From: JABDCD01 sp964469525
GTDB lineage: Bacteria; Pseudomonadota; Alphaproteobacteria; Rickettsiales; SXRF01
DNA: 64,000 nucleotides
Assembly: GCA_964469525.1 (NCBI GenBank)
Contig: CAYXYU010000010.1
Location: 1 to 64,000, forward strand
Direction: 5' to 3'
Positions 32,218-42,298 of the stretch are shown here, piece by piece. The notes beneath the pieces are model-generated. The model was given only the letters and a program-made list of their open reading frames with translations. It was not told where the DNA came from and did not search any database. The translations under genes and the position numbers were made by a program. The stretch's first letter is position 1. Every line of letters starts with the position of its first letter.

Positions 32218-34938
32218 TTACGCCGCCGCGTCCTGGGTCCCGCTGCTGCGGATCGGCAGGGTGAACGTGAACATCGCGCCGCCTTCAGGCGCGTTCTGCG
32301 CCCATATCTTGCCGCCGTGCGCATGAATAATGCCGCGGCAGATGGCCAGCCCCAGCCCGCCGCCCCTCTCACCAGCGGCATGACCCTCGCCGCCGTAGAA
32401 CTTGTCGAATATTTTCTCCTCCTCGCCAGCGGGAATGCCGGGACCATTATCGGCCACGATAACATGGATGTCCGGCTTGGAAGTCACGGCGGAGATGGTG
32501 ATGGTGGTACCATCCGGCGTGTATTCGGCGGCATTCTCCAGCAGGTTGATCAGCACCTGCTCGATCAGCAGGCCGTCCATGCGCAATAGCGGCAACCCGT
32601 GCTCGATATTGGTCACGACCTTGTGGTGCGCCAGCCGGGTCTCGACGCGCATCAGCGCCGAGCCGATCAGCTCCTCGATGAAATACAGCTCCTTGTTGAG
32701 CTTGACCGAGCCCGACTCCAGGCTGGATACGTCGAGCAGGTTGGTGACCATGCGGGCCAGCCGCGCGCCTTCCTCGTGGATCGAGCGCAGCAGCTCGGTC
32801 TTATATTCTTCCGTAATCTTGTTGCTTTCCAGAAGCAGCGTGCTGGCGGCGCCGGTAATGGCGGCCAGCGGCGTGCGCAGGTCGTGCGACACGGAAGACA
32901 GCAGGATATTACGCAACTTCTCGCTTTCCGCTTCGATCGTGGTTTTCTCCACCATCTCGGCCGCCTCGGCGCGCTCGATCGCCGAGGCGGTAATGGAAGC
33001 CAGCGCCTCCAGCAGCTCGACATCGTCGGTGGCATAACTCGGTGAGTCGTCATCATGCGGCATAACGCCGATCACACCGACCACGCCGGTCGATCCGACC
33101 ATAGGAACATATAACGCCCGCGCCGACGGAAGCGTGTCGGTGCCAAGCCCCGCATTCTGCCTGTGGGTGAAGGCCCAGTTGGCAACGCTCTCCTCGCGCA
33201 CGGGATCAACTCCGCGTGCCTCGGTCTCGGTTTCGGCGACCACGGTCTGCAGGTGTCCCTTGCCGTCCGGCAGCCAGATGAACACGTCACCTTCCATGAT
33301 GTCGGCAATATGCTGCGAGGCGATCTGCGCCAGCGCGATCTTGCCACGCCCAGCCGTCAGTTCGCGGCTCATGCCGAACAGCGATGAGGTATTTTTTTCC
33401 CGCTTGCGCGCCGAAATGGTCTGCATGCGCAGCCGTGAAGTCTGGGTACCGATGATGACGCCGGTGATGAGCAGCACCAGGAATGTCACAAAATGCTGTT
33501 CGTCTACCACTTTGAAGGAATAATAGGGATAAACGAAAAAGAAGTTGATGCACAATACGGACAGCAGCGTGGCCAGCAGCGACGGGCCGCGGCCATAGCG
33601 CAGGGCAACACTGACCGTAATGATCAGGTAGGGCATCACCATGTTGAGCGGCTCGACGAACGGGCGCAGCGGCATCATGAGCAGCGTGCACAACAGCACC
33701 ATGAGCGGCACCATCACGTAATTCTGCCAAGGCGATGAGGTTTTCCAGAACGGTGAAGTAAAGCTTTTCCGATCCTGGCCCTCGCCGGTCACCACATATA
33801 CGTCGATATCGCCGGAGCCGCGGATCAGCTGATCGGCGAGCGTTCCCCACAGAATCTCCTGCCAGCGTGGCTTGAATGCCTTGCCCACGATAATCTTGGT
33901 CATGCCGTTGGCGCGGGCATAGTTCAGGATATCCTCATGCGCCTTCTGGCCCTGTACGACTTCGGTCTTGGCCCCCATGCGCTCGGCCAGGCGCAGCGTG
34001 CGCTCTACTGCCGCCTGCCCTTCCTGGCTCAGTCGGTAATGCCGCTCGTTTTCAATATAGATTACTGTCCACGGCGCCTTGAGCCCCCCCGCCATTCGTT
34101 TGGCGACGCGCACCAGCCGGGCCGACAGCGCATCGGGGCCGATACAGACCAGGATACGGTCAACACCGGACCAGCCCTGCGTTCCGCCGCTCCTGGTCTT
34201 GTAGACATCCATCAGCGCGTCGACGCGCTCGGCGGTGCGTCTGAGCGCCAGCTCGCGCAGCGCAATCAGGTTGCTCTTTTTGAAGAAGTTCTGCGCCGCC
34301 CGCTTTTTGGCTTCCGGGGCGATATATACCTTGCCTTCGCGCAGGCGCTTCAGCAGCTCTTCCGATGGAATGTCGACCAGTGAGATTTCATCCGCCGTGT
34401 CGAATATCTCGTCCGGCACCGTCTCCTTCACCCAGACACCGGTGATGCGGGCCACCACGTCGTTAAGGCTTTCCAGATGCTGCACGTTGATCGTCGTATA
34501 GACATCGATGCCGGCGTCGAGCAGCTCGCCCACATCCTGCCAGCGCTTGGGATGGCGCGAGCCCGGTGCGTTGGTGTGCGCCAACTCGTCGAGCAAGATC
34601 AGCTCAGGCTTGCGGGCCAGCGCGGCATCGATATCGAACTCCTTGATCAGCGTGCCGCGATACTGCACCTCGCGGTGCGGCAGGATGGTCAATCCTTCGA
34701 GCAGCTTCTTGGTTTCCTCGCGCCCGTGCGTCTCGACCAGCCCGACGACGACATCCACCCCCTCTTCCATGCGTGACCGCCCGGACGACAGCATGGCATA
34801 AGTCTTGCCGACGCCGGCACAGGCACCGAAGAAAATCTTGAGCTTGCCGCGCGTACTTTCCTCCGCCCGCGCTTCGCTCTCCTCAGCGGCAATGCGTGAC
34901 AATAGCTCGTCAGGATCAGGGCGTTCTTTGTCTGGCAT
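32218..34938 (-). CDS. kdpD: KdpD potassium sensor histidine kinase
   Basis: A 906-residue kinase. In order: the KdpD N-terminal domain with Walker A (GACAGVGKT, residues ~38-46), a universal-stress-like domain (~250-370), four membrane helices (~395-490), a GAF-like domain, the HisKA domain with SVSHDLRTPL (His near 683) and the ATPase domain (NLLENAAEYTP, DNGPGIP, GGGLGLAI). It senses potassium need and turgor and should phosphorylate KdpE. No kdpE gene follows; rpoZ lies next on the other strand. It is separated from kdpC by a 115-base palindromic spacer, unusual in kdp operons. Confidence 0.93.
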   Translation of the reverse strand: MPDKERPDPDELLSRIAAEESEARAEESTRGKLKIFFGACAGVGKTYAMLSSGRSRMEEGVDVVVGLVETHGREETKKLLEGLTILPHREVQYRGTLIKEFDIDAALARKPELILLDELAHTNAPGSRHPKRWQDVGELLDAGIDVYTTINVQHLESLNDVVARITGVWVKETVPDEIFDTADEISLVDIPSEELLKRLREGKVYIAPEAKKRAAQNFFKKSNLIALRELALRRTAERVDALMDVYKTRSGGTQGWSGVDRILVCIGPDALSARLVRVAKRMAGGLKAPWTVIYIENERHYRLSQEGQAAVERTLRLAERMGAKTEVVQGQKAHEDILNYARANGMTKIIVGKAFKPRWQEILWGTLADQLIRGSGDIDVYVVTGEGQDRKSFTSPFWKTSSPWQNYVMVPLMVLLCTLLMMPLRPFVEPLNMVMPYLIITVSVALRYGRGPSLLATLLSVLCINFFFVYPYYSFKVVDEQHFVTFLVLLITGVIIGTQTSRLRMQTISARKREKNTSSLFGMSRELTAGRGKIALAQIASQHIADIMEGDVFIWLPDGKGHLQTVVAETETEARGVDPVREESVANWAFTHRQNAGLGTDTLPSARALYVPMVGSTGVVGVIGVMPHDDDSPSYATDDVELLEALASITASAIERAEAAEMVEKTTIEAESEKLRNILLSSVSHDLRTPLAAITGAASTLLLESNKITEEYKTELLRSIHEEGARLARMVTNLLDVSSLESGSVKLNKELYFIEELIGSALMRVETRLAHHKVVTNIEHGLPLLRMDGLLIEQVLINLLENAAEYTPDGTTITISAVTSKPDIHVIVADNGPGIPAGEEEKIFDKFYGGEGHAAGERGGGLGLAICRGIIHAHGGKIWAQNAPEGGAMFTFTLPIRSSGTQDAAA

Positions 34939-34956
34939 AGGAACTAGGGGGTCCGG

Positions 34957-35044
34957 GGTCAGGAATCAGAGTTCAGGTAAGTAATAACAGAAAATCAACT
35001 AACTGCAAAATCTTACTTCTTTTCCCGACCTCTGGTTCCCGACC
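34957..35044. repeat. Inverted repeat inserted between kdpC and kdpD
   Basis: GGTCAGGAATCAGAG (34957-34971) matches the reverse complement of 35030-35044 in 13 of 15 positions, and flanking G and C runs extend the pairing. It fills the kdpC-kdpD gap and may lower expression of the distal kdpD gene or end part of the transcripts. Confidence 0.6.
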
Positions 35045-35053
35045 TCCGACCCC

Positions 35054-35611
35054 TCACTTCTTATCAAGCGCCAGGTTCAGTTCCAGCACGTTCACGTAAG
35101 GCTCCCCAAAAGCGGGTGTTAGGGTGAATTCGGCGATGAGAGACCGTACCACGGTTTCATCCATGCGCCGTGCGCGTGCGACACGACTGACCTGGTAATC
35201 AGCGGCCGGAAGGCTGATATGCGGATCCAGCCCGCTGGCTGAGGCAGTCACCAGATCGACCGGGATAAGCGCAGTATTCTGCGGATCAGCTTTCTGTAAT
35301 GCCACAACACGGGCCTCTATAGCCTCATAGAATGCCGGATTGGTTACCGCCAGGTTGGAGCCGCCCGAGGCGGCGGCATTGTAGGGCGGAGTAGTGGCCG
35401 AGGGACGGCTCCAGAAATATCTCGGGCTGGAAAACTGCTGGCCCAGCAGCGATGACCCTACTACTCTGCCGCCCCGTTCGATCAGGCTGCCATTGGCTTT
35501 TTCCTGAAAAAGCAGCTGGGCAAAGGCGGTGACAACCAGCGGATAAACCAATCCGAGCAGCAGGGTGAAGAACCCCACCAATGTCACAGCGGCGCGGAGA
35601 TGCTGCATCAT
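35054..35611 (-). CDS. kdpC: KdpC subunit of the Kdp potassium ATPase
   Basis: A 185-residue protein with one N-terminal membrane helix (residues ~10-32) and the periplasmic domain with KdpC patterns: VVGSSLLGQQFSSPRYFWSRPSAT and DPHISLPAADYQVSRVARAR. It holds the KdpA-KdpB complex together and raises ATP affinity. Its start overlaps the end of kdpB by four bases. Confidence 0.93.
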   Translation of the reverse strand: MMQHLRAAVTLVGFFTLLLGLVYPLVVTAFAQLLFQEKANGSLIERGGRVVGSSLLGQQFSSPRYFWSRPSATTPPYNAAASGGSNLAVTNPAFYEAIEARVVALQKADPQNTALIPVDLVTASASGLDPHISLPAADYQVSRVARARRMDETVVRSLIAEFTLTPAFGEPYVNVLELNLALDKK

Positions 35612-37680
35612 ACAAGCCCCAACAACAGTAAGATGACGTCGATAAGCTTGATGCCGATGAACGGCACGATCAGCCCCCCTACCCCGTACACCAGCAGGTT
35701 GCTGCGCAGCAGCGCCACCGCACCGACCGGGCGGTAAGCCACGCCGCGCAGCGCCAGCGGAATCAGCGCGACGATAATGAGGGCGTTGAAGATCACCGCC
35801 GACAGCATCGCCGACAGCGGCGAGCTCAGGTGCATGATGTTGAGCCGGCCCAGCTCCGGATAGGTAGTGACGAAGGCAGCGGGGATGATGGCGAAATATT
35901 TCGCCAGATCGTTGGCGATGGAAAACGTGGTCAGCGAGCCGCGCGTCATCAGCAGCTGCTTGCCAATCTTTACGATCTCGATCAGCTTGGTCGGATCGGA
36001 ATCGAGATCCACCATGTTGCCGGCTTCCTTGGCGGCCTGCGTGCCGGAGTTCATCACCACTGCCACATCGGACTGCGCCAGCGCCGGCGCGTCATTGGTG
36101 CCATCGCCCACCATGGCGACCAGCTCGCCCCCCGCCTGCATCTTGCGGATCAGCTTGAGCTTGGCTTCCGGTGTCGCCTGCGCCAGATAGTCATCCACGC
36201 CCGCCTCAGCGGCGATGGCAGCTGCCGTCATCGGGTTGTCACCGGTAATCATGACGCTCTTGATACCCATCTTCCGCAGGTCGGCCAGCCGTTCCTTGAT
36301 GCCGATCTTGACGACATCCTTCAGCGCGATCATGCCGAGCGCCCGCGCGCCGTCGGCCACCACCAGCGGCGTACCGCCCGTGCGTCCCACGTCGTCCACC
36401 TTGCGGCGCACATCATCGGGAACGGTCGAGCCCAGCGCCTTGAGATGTGCCTCGATGGCATCCGGCGCGCCTTTAAGCACCTGGCGCTCGCCGATCTGAA
36501 TCCCCGAGAAGCGTGTCTCCGCCGAAAACGCGATAAACCGGCTGCCTTCCGGCTGGGCCATACCATCTGGCACGTGATACTTAGACACTGCAAGCGCGAC
36601 GACGCTCTTGCCCTCGGGTGTCGCGTCGGCCAGCGACGATAGCTGCGCCGCTTCGGCGAGTTCCTCCATGGTTACCCCCGCCGCCGGGAAGAATTCCTTG
36701 GCCTGCCGGTTGCCGTGGGTAATGGTGCCGGTCTTGTCAAGCAGAACAACATTGACATCGCCCGCTGCCTCTACCGCCCGTCCCGAGGAAGCGATGACAT
36801 TCACCGCCAGCAGGCGGTTCATGCCGGCGATACCGATGGCCGACAATAGTCCGCCGATAGTGCTGGGGGACAGGCACACCAGCAGCGTCACCAATACCAG
36901 CAGCCCGAGCGGCTGTGTGCCGCCGCCATACTGCGCGCTGAACAGGGTCATCGGCATGAGCGCCACGACCACGATCAGGAAAATGAGAGTAAAGGCAACC
37001 AACAGGATGAACAGCGCGGTCTCGTTGGGGGTTTTCTGCCGCCGGGCACCCTCGACCAATGATACCATGCGGTCGATGAAACTTTCCCCCACGTTGACCG
37101 TTGTGCGGACCACCAACCAATCGGACAACACCCGCGTGCCGCCGGTAACGGCATCGCTGTCGCCCCCGCTTTCGCGAATGACCGGCGCGCTCTCCCCGGT
37201 GATGGCGCTTTCATCAACTGAGGCGATGCCATCTATTACCTGTCCATCGGCAGGAATGAAGTCACCAGCCTCGACCAACACCAGATCATCTTTTCTTAGA
37301 AATGCCGCTGACACTATCTGGTAATCCTCCCGGTTCCCGGCATGGCGCAGCCGCTTGGCATTGACCTCCTTTCGCAATGCACGCAGCGCCTCTGCCTGCG
37401 CCCGGCCGCGCCCTTCGGCAATGCTTTCGGCAAAATTAGCGAACAGCACGGTAAACCACAGCCACACCGCGATCGACAGGGTAAACCAGTGCGGCGCGCG
37501 CTGCACGCTGTGGCCTACTACCGCCTCGTATGCCCAGATACCGGTGGCAAGCACGGCGCCGATATAGACAATGAACAGGACCGGATTGCGCAGCTGCATA
37601 ACCGGCGACAGCTTACGAAAAGCATTCAGCGTCGACTGCATCAGATTGGAAACTGCTATGCCATGTTTGTGCTTTGACAT
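35608..37680 (-). CDS. kdpB: KdpB catalytic subunit of the Kdp potassium ATPase
   Basis: A 690-residue P-type ATPase of class IA. The phosphorylation motif DKTGTITHGNRQA lies near residue 314, the TGES motif near 160 and GDGTNDAPALAQ near 515. Seven membrane helices are seen. It drives potassium import through KdpA with ATP. Length is usual for the family. It sits 7 bases after kdpA. Confidence 0.95.
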   Translation of the reverse strand: MSKHKHGIAVSNLMQSTLNAFRKLSPVMQLRNPVLFIVYIGAVLATGIWAYEAVVGHSVQRAPHWFTLSIAVWLWFTVLFANFAESIAEGRGRAQAEALRALRKEVNAKRLRHAGNREDYQIVSAAFLRKDDLVLVEAGDFIPADGQVIDGIASVDESAITGESAPVIRESGGDSDAVTGGTRVLSDWLVVRTTVNVGESFIDRMVSLVEGARRQKTPNETALFILLVAFTLIFLIVVVALMPMTLFSAQYGGGTQPLGLLVLVTLLVCLSPSTIGGLLSAIGIAGMNRLLAVNVIASSGRAVEAAGDVNVVLLDKTGTITHGNRQAKEFFPAAGVTMEELAEAAQLSSLADATPEGKSVVALAVSKYHVPDGMAQPEGSRFIAFSAETRFSGIQIGERQVLKGAPDAIEAHLKALGSTVPDDVRRKVDDVGRTGGTPLVVADGARALGMIALKDVVKIGIKERLADLRKMGIKSVMITGDNPMTAAAIAAEAGVDDYLAQATPEAKLKLIRKMQAGGELVAMVGDGTNDAPALAQSDVAVVMNSGTQAAKEAGNMVDLDSDPTKLIEIVKIGKQLLMTRGSLTTFSIANDLAKYFAIIPAAFVTTYPELGRLNIMHLSSPLSAMLSAVIFNALIIVALIPLALRGVAYRPVGAVALLRSNLLVYGVGGLIVPFIGIKLIDVILLLLGLV

Positions 37681-37687
37681 GTAGCTT

Positions 37688-39430
37688 TCATCCTGTGCCT
37701 GGTAGCTCGAAATAGGTAGGGTCGTGCAAGTGCAGATGATCGACGATCGGGCCGAGCGCCATGGCCGGCAGGTAGGTTAGAACGTCGACCAGCAGTATGG
37801 TGACCACCAGCATGATGGTGAACAGCGGAGTATGGGTTGGCAGGGTGCCGGCATTCTCCGGTGTCTTGTTCTTAGCCGCCAGTGACCCGGCCAGCAGAAG
37901 CAGCAGTACCAGGAGGCCAAAGCGATAAATTGCCATACAGACTCCGAGCAGAATGTTATAAAAGGGGGTATTGGCGTTCAGACCGGCAAAGGCGCTGCCG
38001 TTATTGTTGCCTGCGGAGGAAACCGCGTACATCACCTCGGTGAAACCGTGCGGTCCCGGGTTGAGGATGCCGGCCCGGCCCGCTTCGGTGGAGAGAGCAA
38101 GGGCGGTGCCCATCAGTACGCAGACTTCGGGAATAATGACGCATAGAGCCGCTATCTTGACCTCAAGGCTTCCTAACTTGTTGCCGAGATATTCGGGCGT
38201 CCGGCCCACCATCAGTCCACCGATGAACACGGTGATGATAACGTATATAAACATACCGTGAATGCCGGTACCCACGCCACCGAATACCACTTCGCCGAAC
38301 TGGATGAACATCAGCGATATCATGCCGGAAAGGGGAAAAAAAGAATCATGCATCGAATTGACCGACCCGTTGGAGGTCGCCGTCGCTGCCACTGCCCACA
38401 GCGCTGAGGACGCAGCGCCGATGCGCACTTCCTTGCCCTCCATGTTTCCGGCCGATTGTTCGATCCCCGGCAGCATCCGCGGATTACCTCCGCTTTCCTC
38501 TTCGACTGCCAGCAGCGCCATTGGCACGAAGATAATGGTCATTGCGGCAAGCAGTCCCCACCCCTGTCGCCGGTCCTTTACCATGACGCCAAACGTATAC
38601 ACCAGCGCAGCCGGGATGAGCAGGATGGATATCAGTTGCAGCAGGTTGGAAAAGAGTGTTGGGTTTTCGTAAGGGTGGGCCGCGTTGGCATTGAAGAACC
38701 CGCCGCCGCTGCTGCCCAGCATCTTGATCGCTACCTGCGACGCCACCGGGCCAACGGCAATCCGCTCCTCACTCTCCAGCCCCTGCGTTGCGAATCCTGC
38801 TTCCAGAGGCTGATATGGCACATAGCCGCTCAGCGTTTGCACCACCCCCTGTGACGCCAGCAGCACGGCAAACAGCAGCGCCATCGGCAACAGGATGTAA
38901 AGGATGCCGCGCACCACATCGACATAGGGATTACCGATCGTCTCCGCCTGCTTGCGGCCGAAAGCCCGGAACATCGCCACCGCCACGGCCATTCCGGTGG
39001 CTGCCGCAAGAAAATTCTGCACCGTGCAGCCCGCCATCTGCGACAGATAGCTCATCTGCGCCTCACCGCTGTAGCTCTGCCAATCGGTATTGCTGATAAA
39101 CGCCATGGCGGCATTGAAAGCGAGGTCCGGCGAAAAGCCCGGGTAGCCCTGCGGGTTCAGCGGCAGCACACCCTGAGCCGAAAAAATGATGAACAGCAGC
39201 AACGACCCGAGCAACCCCAGCGCCAGCACCGCCATCGCGTAGCCGCGCCAGCCGCTCTCGACGTGCGGGTTGATGCCGCACAACCAGTAAATCAGATCCT
39301 CCAGCCAGCCAAGCGGGCCTTCCAGCCAGACCGGCTCGTCCTCATAGACCCGCGCCATGTATAGTCCGAGCGGCTTGATGAAGGCCGCGACGATCCCCAG
39401 GCACAAGAGTATATACATCCATGAGGGCAT
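37688..39430 (-). CDS. kdpA: KdpA potassium-binding and translocating subunit
   Basis: A 580-residue channel-like membrane protein with ten helices. Selectivity-filter loops are visible, for instance TDWQSYSGE near 115, SSGGGFFNANAAHPYENPT near 240 and SSAGNNNGSAFAGL near 470. It picks up potassium from the periplasm with high affinity. It follows kdpF by 7 bases. Confidence 0.95.
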   Translation of the reverse strand: MPSWMYILLCLGIVAAFIKPLGLYMARVYEDEPVWLEGPLGWLEDLIYWLCGINPHVESGWRGYAMAVLALGLLGSLLLFIIFSAQGVLPLNPQGYPGFSPDLAFNAAMAFISNTDWQSYSGEAQMSYLSQMAGCTVQNFLAAATGMAVAVAMFRAFGRKQAETIGNPYVDVVRGILYILLPMALLFAVLLASQGVVQTLSGYVPYQPLEAGFATQGLESEERIAVGPVASQVAIKMLGSSGGGFFNANAAHPYENPTLFSNLLQLISILLIPAALVYTFGVMVKDRRQGWGLLAAMTIIFVPMALLAVEEESGGNPRMLPGIEQSAGNMEGKEVRIGAASSALWAVAATATSNGSVNSMHDSFFPLSGMISLMFIQFGEVVFGGVGTGIHGMFIYVIITVFIGGLMVGRTPEYLGNKLGSLEVKIAALCVIIPEVCVLMGTALALSTEAGRAGILNPGPHGFTEVMYAVSSAGNNNGSAFAGLNANTPFYNILLGVCMAIYRFGLLVLLLLLAGSLAAKNKTPENAGTLPTHTPLFTIMLVVTILLVDVLTYLPAMALGPIVDHLHLHDPTYFELPGTG

Positions 39431-39437
39431 GATTTAG

Positions 39438-39530
39438 TCAGGGAAAAAGTTCCGGCTTGAGTAATGCCAGCAGAAGATACACGAAGAGAAAAAAGGCAAT
39501 TGCGCCGAACAGCAGGTAAAGCATCAGCAT
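39438..39530 (-). CDS. kdpF: KdpF small stabilising peptide
   Basis: A 30-residue single-helix peptide (MLMLYLLFGAIAFF..., ending KPELFP) just before kdpA. Length, the single helix and position fit KdpF, which stabilises the Kdp complex. It starts at 39530, or at a second Met at 39524. A sigma-70-like promoter lies so close upstream that an mRNA begun there would have almost no leader. Confidence 0.85.
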   Translation of the reverse strand: MLMLYLLFGAIAFFLFVYLLLALLKPELFP

Positions 39531-39537
39531 AGGGCGC

Positions 39538-39565
39538 ACTATAGAAGGATGCGAAGGCAAGTCAA
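39538..39565 (-). promoter_or_regulatory. Candidate sigma-70 promoter of the kdp operon
   Basis: On the minus strand: TTGACT (39565-39560), 16 bases, TATAGT (39543-39538). The predicted transcription start, about seven bases on, falls at the kdpF start codon. Confidence 0.55.
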
Positions 39566-39599
39566 CGCTGGCCGTCACACTCTTGTTGCAACCCTGCCA

Positions 39600-40298
39600 T
39601 TACCAGGGAATGGGTTTGCGGTCGCGGAAGAAGCCGCCGGTGGCCTTGCCACCCTGGCCGATGGCCAGCCAGACGATCGTGTCGGCGCCCTGGTCCGGCG
39701 TGCGGGTGGCGCCGCTGCCGCCCATGTCGGTTTTCACCCAGCCGGGGCAGATGGAGTTCACCCGGATGCGCAGCGGTGCCAGCTCGCTGGCCAGGATGCG
39801 CGTAACGGCATTAAGGGCCGTTTTGGAGATGCGGTAGGCAGCCGAGCCGCCGTTCATATCGGAGAGCTGCCCCATGCCGCTCGATACGTTCACCACCTCC
39901 GCCTCGCCCGCCTTCTTCAGCAGCGGCAGCACGGCGCGCGTCATCAGCAGCGCCCCGAGCGTATTGGTTTGGAAGGTCTCGATGATCACTTCCGGCTCGA
40001 TGGCAAGCGGTGACACCTTGTCGTCAAGAAACACGCCCGCATTGTTCACCAGCGCGTCGAGATGGTTGGCCCTGCCGGCCAGCTCGCCGGCCGCCGCCTC
40101 GACACTCACCGGATCGGCGACATCGACCACCAGCAGCTCGACCTGCGGATATCCGGCCTCATGCAGCTGCACCACCGCCGCCTCGCCGCGCTCACCGTCG
40201 CGGCTGCCCAGGAACACGCGGAACCCCTGCTCCGCCAGCTGCCGGCACACCGCAAAGCCAATACCCTTGTTCCCACCTGTGACAAGCGCGGTTTTCAT
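39600..40298 (-). CDS. Short-chain dehydrogenase/reductase (carbonyl reductase-like)
   Basis: A 232-residue SDR. The cofactor loop TGGNKGIGFA lies near residues 7-16, NNAG near 85, and the catalytic Ser/Tyr/Lys triad is in NVSSGMG and YRISK. The Gly-Asn-Lys-Gly form of the loop is typical of human-type carbonyl reductases and plant menthone/salutaridine reductases. It probably reduces a carbonyl with NADPH; the substrate is not known. It is transcribed towards kdpF but not linked to it. Confidence 0.85.
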   Translation of the reverse strand: MKTALVTGGNKGIGFAVCRQLAEQGFRVFLGSRDGERGEAAVVQLHEAGYPQVELLVVDVADPVSVEAAAGELAGRANHLDALVNNAGVFLDDKVSPLAIEPEVIIETFQTNTLGALLMTRAVLPLLKKAGEAEVVNVSSGMGQLSDMNGGSAAYRISKTALNAVTRILASELAPLRIRVNSICPGWVKTDMGGSGATRTPDQGADTIVWLAIGQGGKATGGFFRDRKPIPW

Positions 40299-40364
40299 AA
40301 GGCCTCCTCTTAGAGCGATAGCTCCGAAGTAAGAAAGAATGAGTAAGGATTCAAGTGGATTCCT

Positions 40365-41903
40365 TTACCGTTCCTTTGTTCTGCGTTGCTCCATCATCTG
40401 GGGATCGAGGTCGGGATGCTGGCGGAAAAATTTCGTATAACCAATCACATTGGGCTCCCGCAGTTCCAGCGACCAGGCTTGGCGCTTTTCCGGCGTATCG
40501 ATCAGTGAAAAGCTATCCTGCACCGGATGCAGGCTGCGCCGCTTCACCATCTCGGCCACCTGCAGGGCAGCATTTACCGCGTAGGTAGCCTTGGTCGGGC
40601 AGAGGGTGAAGAGCCCATGCTTTTCTTCTTTTGTCAGGGGCTGAGGTGATGGTTCCCGCAAATGCTCTAAAAGAATATCCAGTATTTCCCCCACGGACAT
40701 CACATCCGGAAGCTCCTCAGCCATCTCATGCCGCCGTTTATAAATATCCTGTTGGAAGTTCAGCGTATCCCGCATGATGATATGGGGATGAGCGGCCTCC
40801 TTCAGAAAGGGGAAGCGCTTCTGCAGGTGCTTAAGGTAGCGCTCCGTCCACGCCCTGCGCCTTCCCGGAGCGATGTAATCCCAGTCGGCAGGCAGGGAGG
40901 GCTGATCGGCGGTCAGCTCAATCTCCCGACGATACGCGCCCTCGTTTGTCGGCAGATAGCACACGGCGGTTTTATCGTTGTAACGGGAGAACATGCCGCC
41001 ATGCCTGCCCAGCATGACAAAAGCCGACGGCGGCATGCGCGTCAGCGGCAGGTCGATCAGCAGCATGCCGCGCTGATACACTATTATTTTCTTTCCTTCA
41101 GCAGGCTTGCCCAGCATTTCCGGCAGCATATGCGGACTGTCTCGCCAGCCTGCCGCCACCACTTGGTCCGCCTTGACGGTCTTACCTTCCTCGTTCGTTT
41201 CCAAATATATCTCGAAGTGCTTATCCTTTTTGAGAATACCGTGCTTCTGGACGCGGTGACCGGTCAGCACGGTAATACTGCCTTTCTTCTGCTCCTCCTC
41301 CAGCGCCGCCTGGATCATGGCCAGGCATTTCGGCACGTTGAAGCCGATCTCCCTGGTCTGGATGCCACCGACGATGCCCGGGAAATCGGCGAATTCCTTT
41401 CCTGTCAGAATACGGAAGAAGCTGCCCGGCCTGGGCGAGCCGAACAGCTGGCGACCGGTCGTTTCCGCGTTCCAGCCATATGCATTGCCCACGCGGTGAA
41501 ACATATTTTCGTAGCCCCGGCGGATATTCTCATACGCACGTATCTGTTTTTCAAACGTCAGGGTTGTCGCCTGATCGGCATCCGGATGCAGCCCTTCGGC
41601 ATGAGTTTCCTGGGCGATCAGGAACTTCATCGGCTCTTCGTTCGTATAGATATTATGCGGCATCAGCAGCCGCCACATCACGGCGCCCTGCAGGCAGTCC
41701 AGCGCCGTCTGTGGGTCGAGCGGGTATTCGCCGCCCAGGTGCAGCCGCGAGGCAATCAGGCTCGCGCCGTTGAGCAGCGTGTCCTGCGCTTCGATCAGCG
41801 TCACATGGAACCGCGGATCCTTGGCGAGCATTAGAGCCGCCAGACAGCCGCCAAGGCCACCTCCAGCAATTGCTATTTCTTTTTTTGCTTTTATTTCAGT
41901 CAC
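40365..41903 (-). CDS. FAD-dependent oxidoreductase (DAO-like)
   Basis: A 512-residue flavoprotein. The Rossmann dinucleotide motif GGGLGGCLAA lies near residues 14-23 and is followed by an acidic residue that would bind the ribose. The rest is a substrate domain resembling the DAO/glycine-oxidase superfamily only loosely. There is no signal peptide. The gene stands alone, with no partner to indicate a substrate. Confidence 0.65.
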   Translation of the reverse strand: MTEIKAKKEIAIAGGGLGGCLAALMLAKDPRFHVTLIEAQDTLLNGASLIASRLHLGGEYPLDPQTALDCLQGAVMWRLLMPHNIYTNEEPMKFLIAQETHAEGLHPDADQATTLTFEKQIRAYENIRRGYENMFHRVGNAYGWNAETTGRQLFGSPRPGSFFRILTGKEFADFPGIVGGIQTREIGFNVPKCLAMIQAALEEEQKKGSITVLTGHRVQKHGILKKDKHFEIYLETNEEGKTVKADQVVAAGWRDSPHMLPEMLGKPAEGKKIIVYQRGMLLIDLPLTRMPPSAFVMLGRHGGMFSRYNDKTAVCYLPTNEGAYRREIELTADQPSLPADWDYIAPGRRRAWTERYLKHLQKRFPFLKEAAHPHIIMRDTLNFQQDIYKRRHEMAEELPDVMSVGEILDILLEHLREPSPQPLTKEEKHGLFTLCPTKATYAVNAALQVAEMVKRRSLHPVQDSFSLIDTPEKRQAWSLELREPNVIGYTKFFRQHPDLDPQMMEQRRTKER

Positions 41904-42053
41904 ATTTCTAATTCCATTGAATGGACGGACAGCATGTGTAGAGAGTAATTGTTAATAATTTATTAACAAAAACGGATTTTTTGAATATAAAAGCGATATT
42001 CTCGAAACGGCACAGAAAGGGCGCCGTTGCCGCGTAAATACAATCGGCAATTA

Positions 42054-42131
<78 letters not shown>

Positions 42132-42298
42132 ACACAATCACAACCGTTTTTCAAGCGCCCGGTTATGTTATACAATCCGCTCGGCAATGCCTCGCGGTGG
42201 GGCTGCGCTATGCCCCCGGCATACCCTTGCATGCGGATAAGACCGCAATAATGCAGGGTCACAAGAATTAGTGAGATTTTGCTGTGCTGGCAAGCCTT

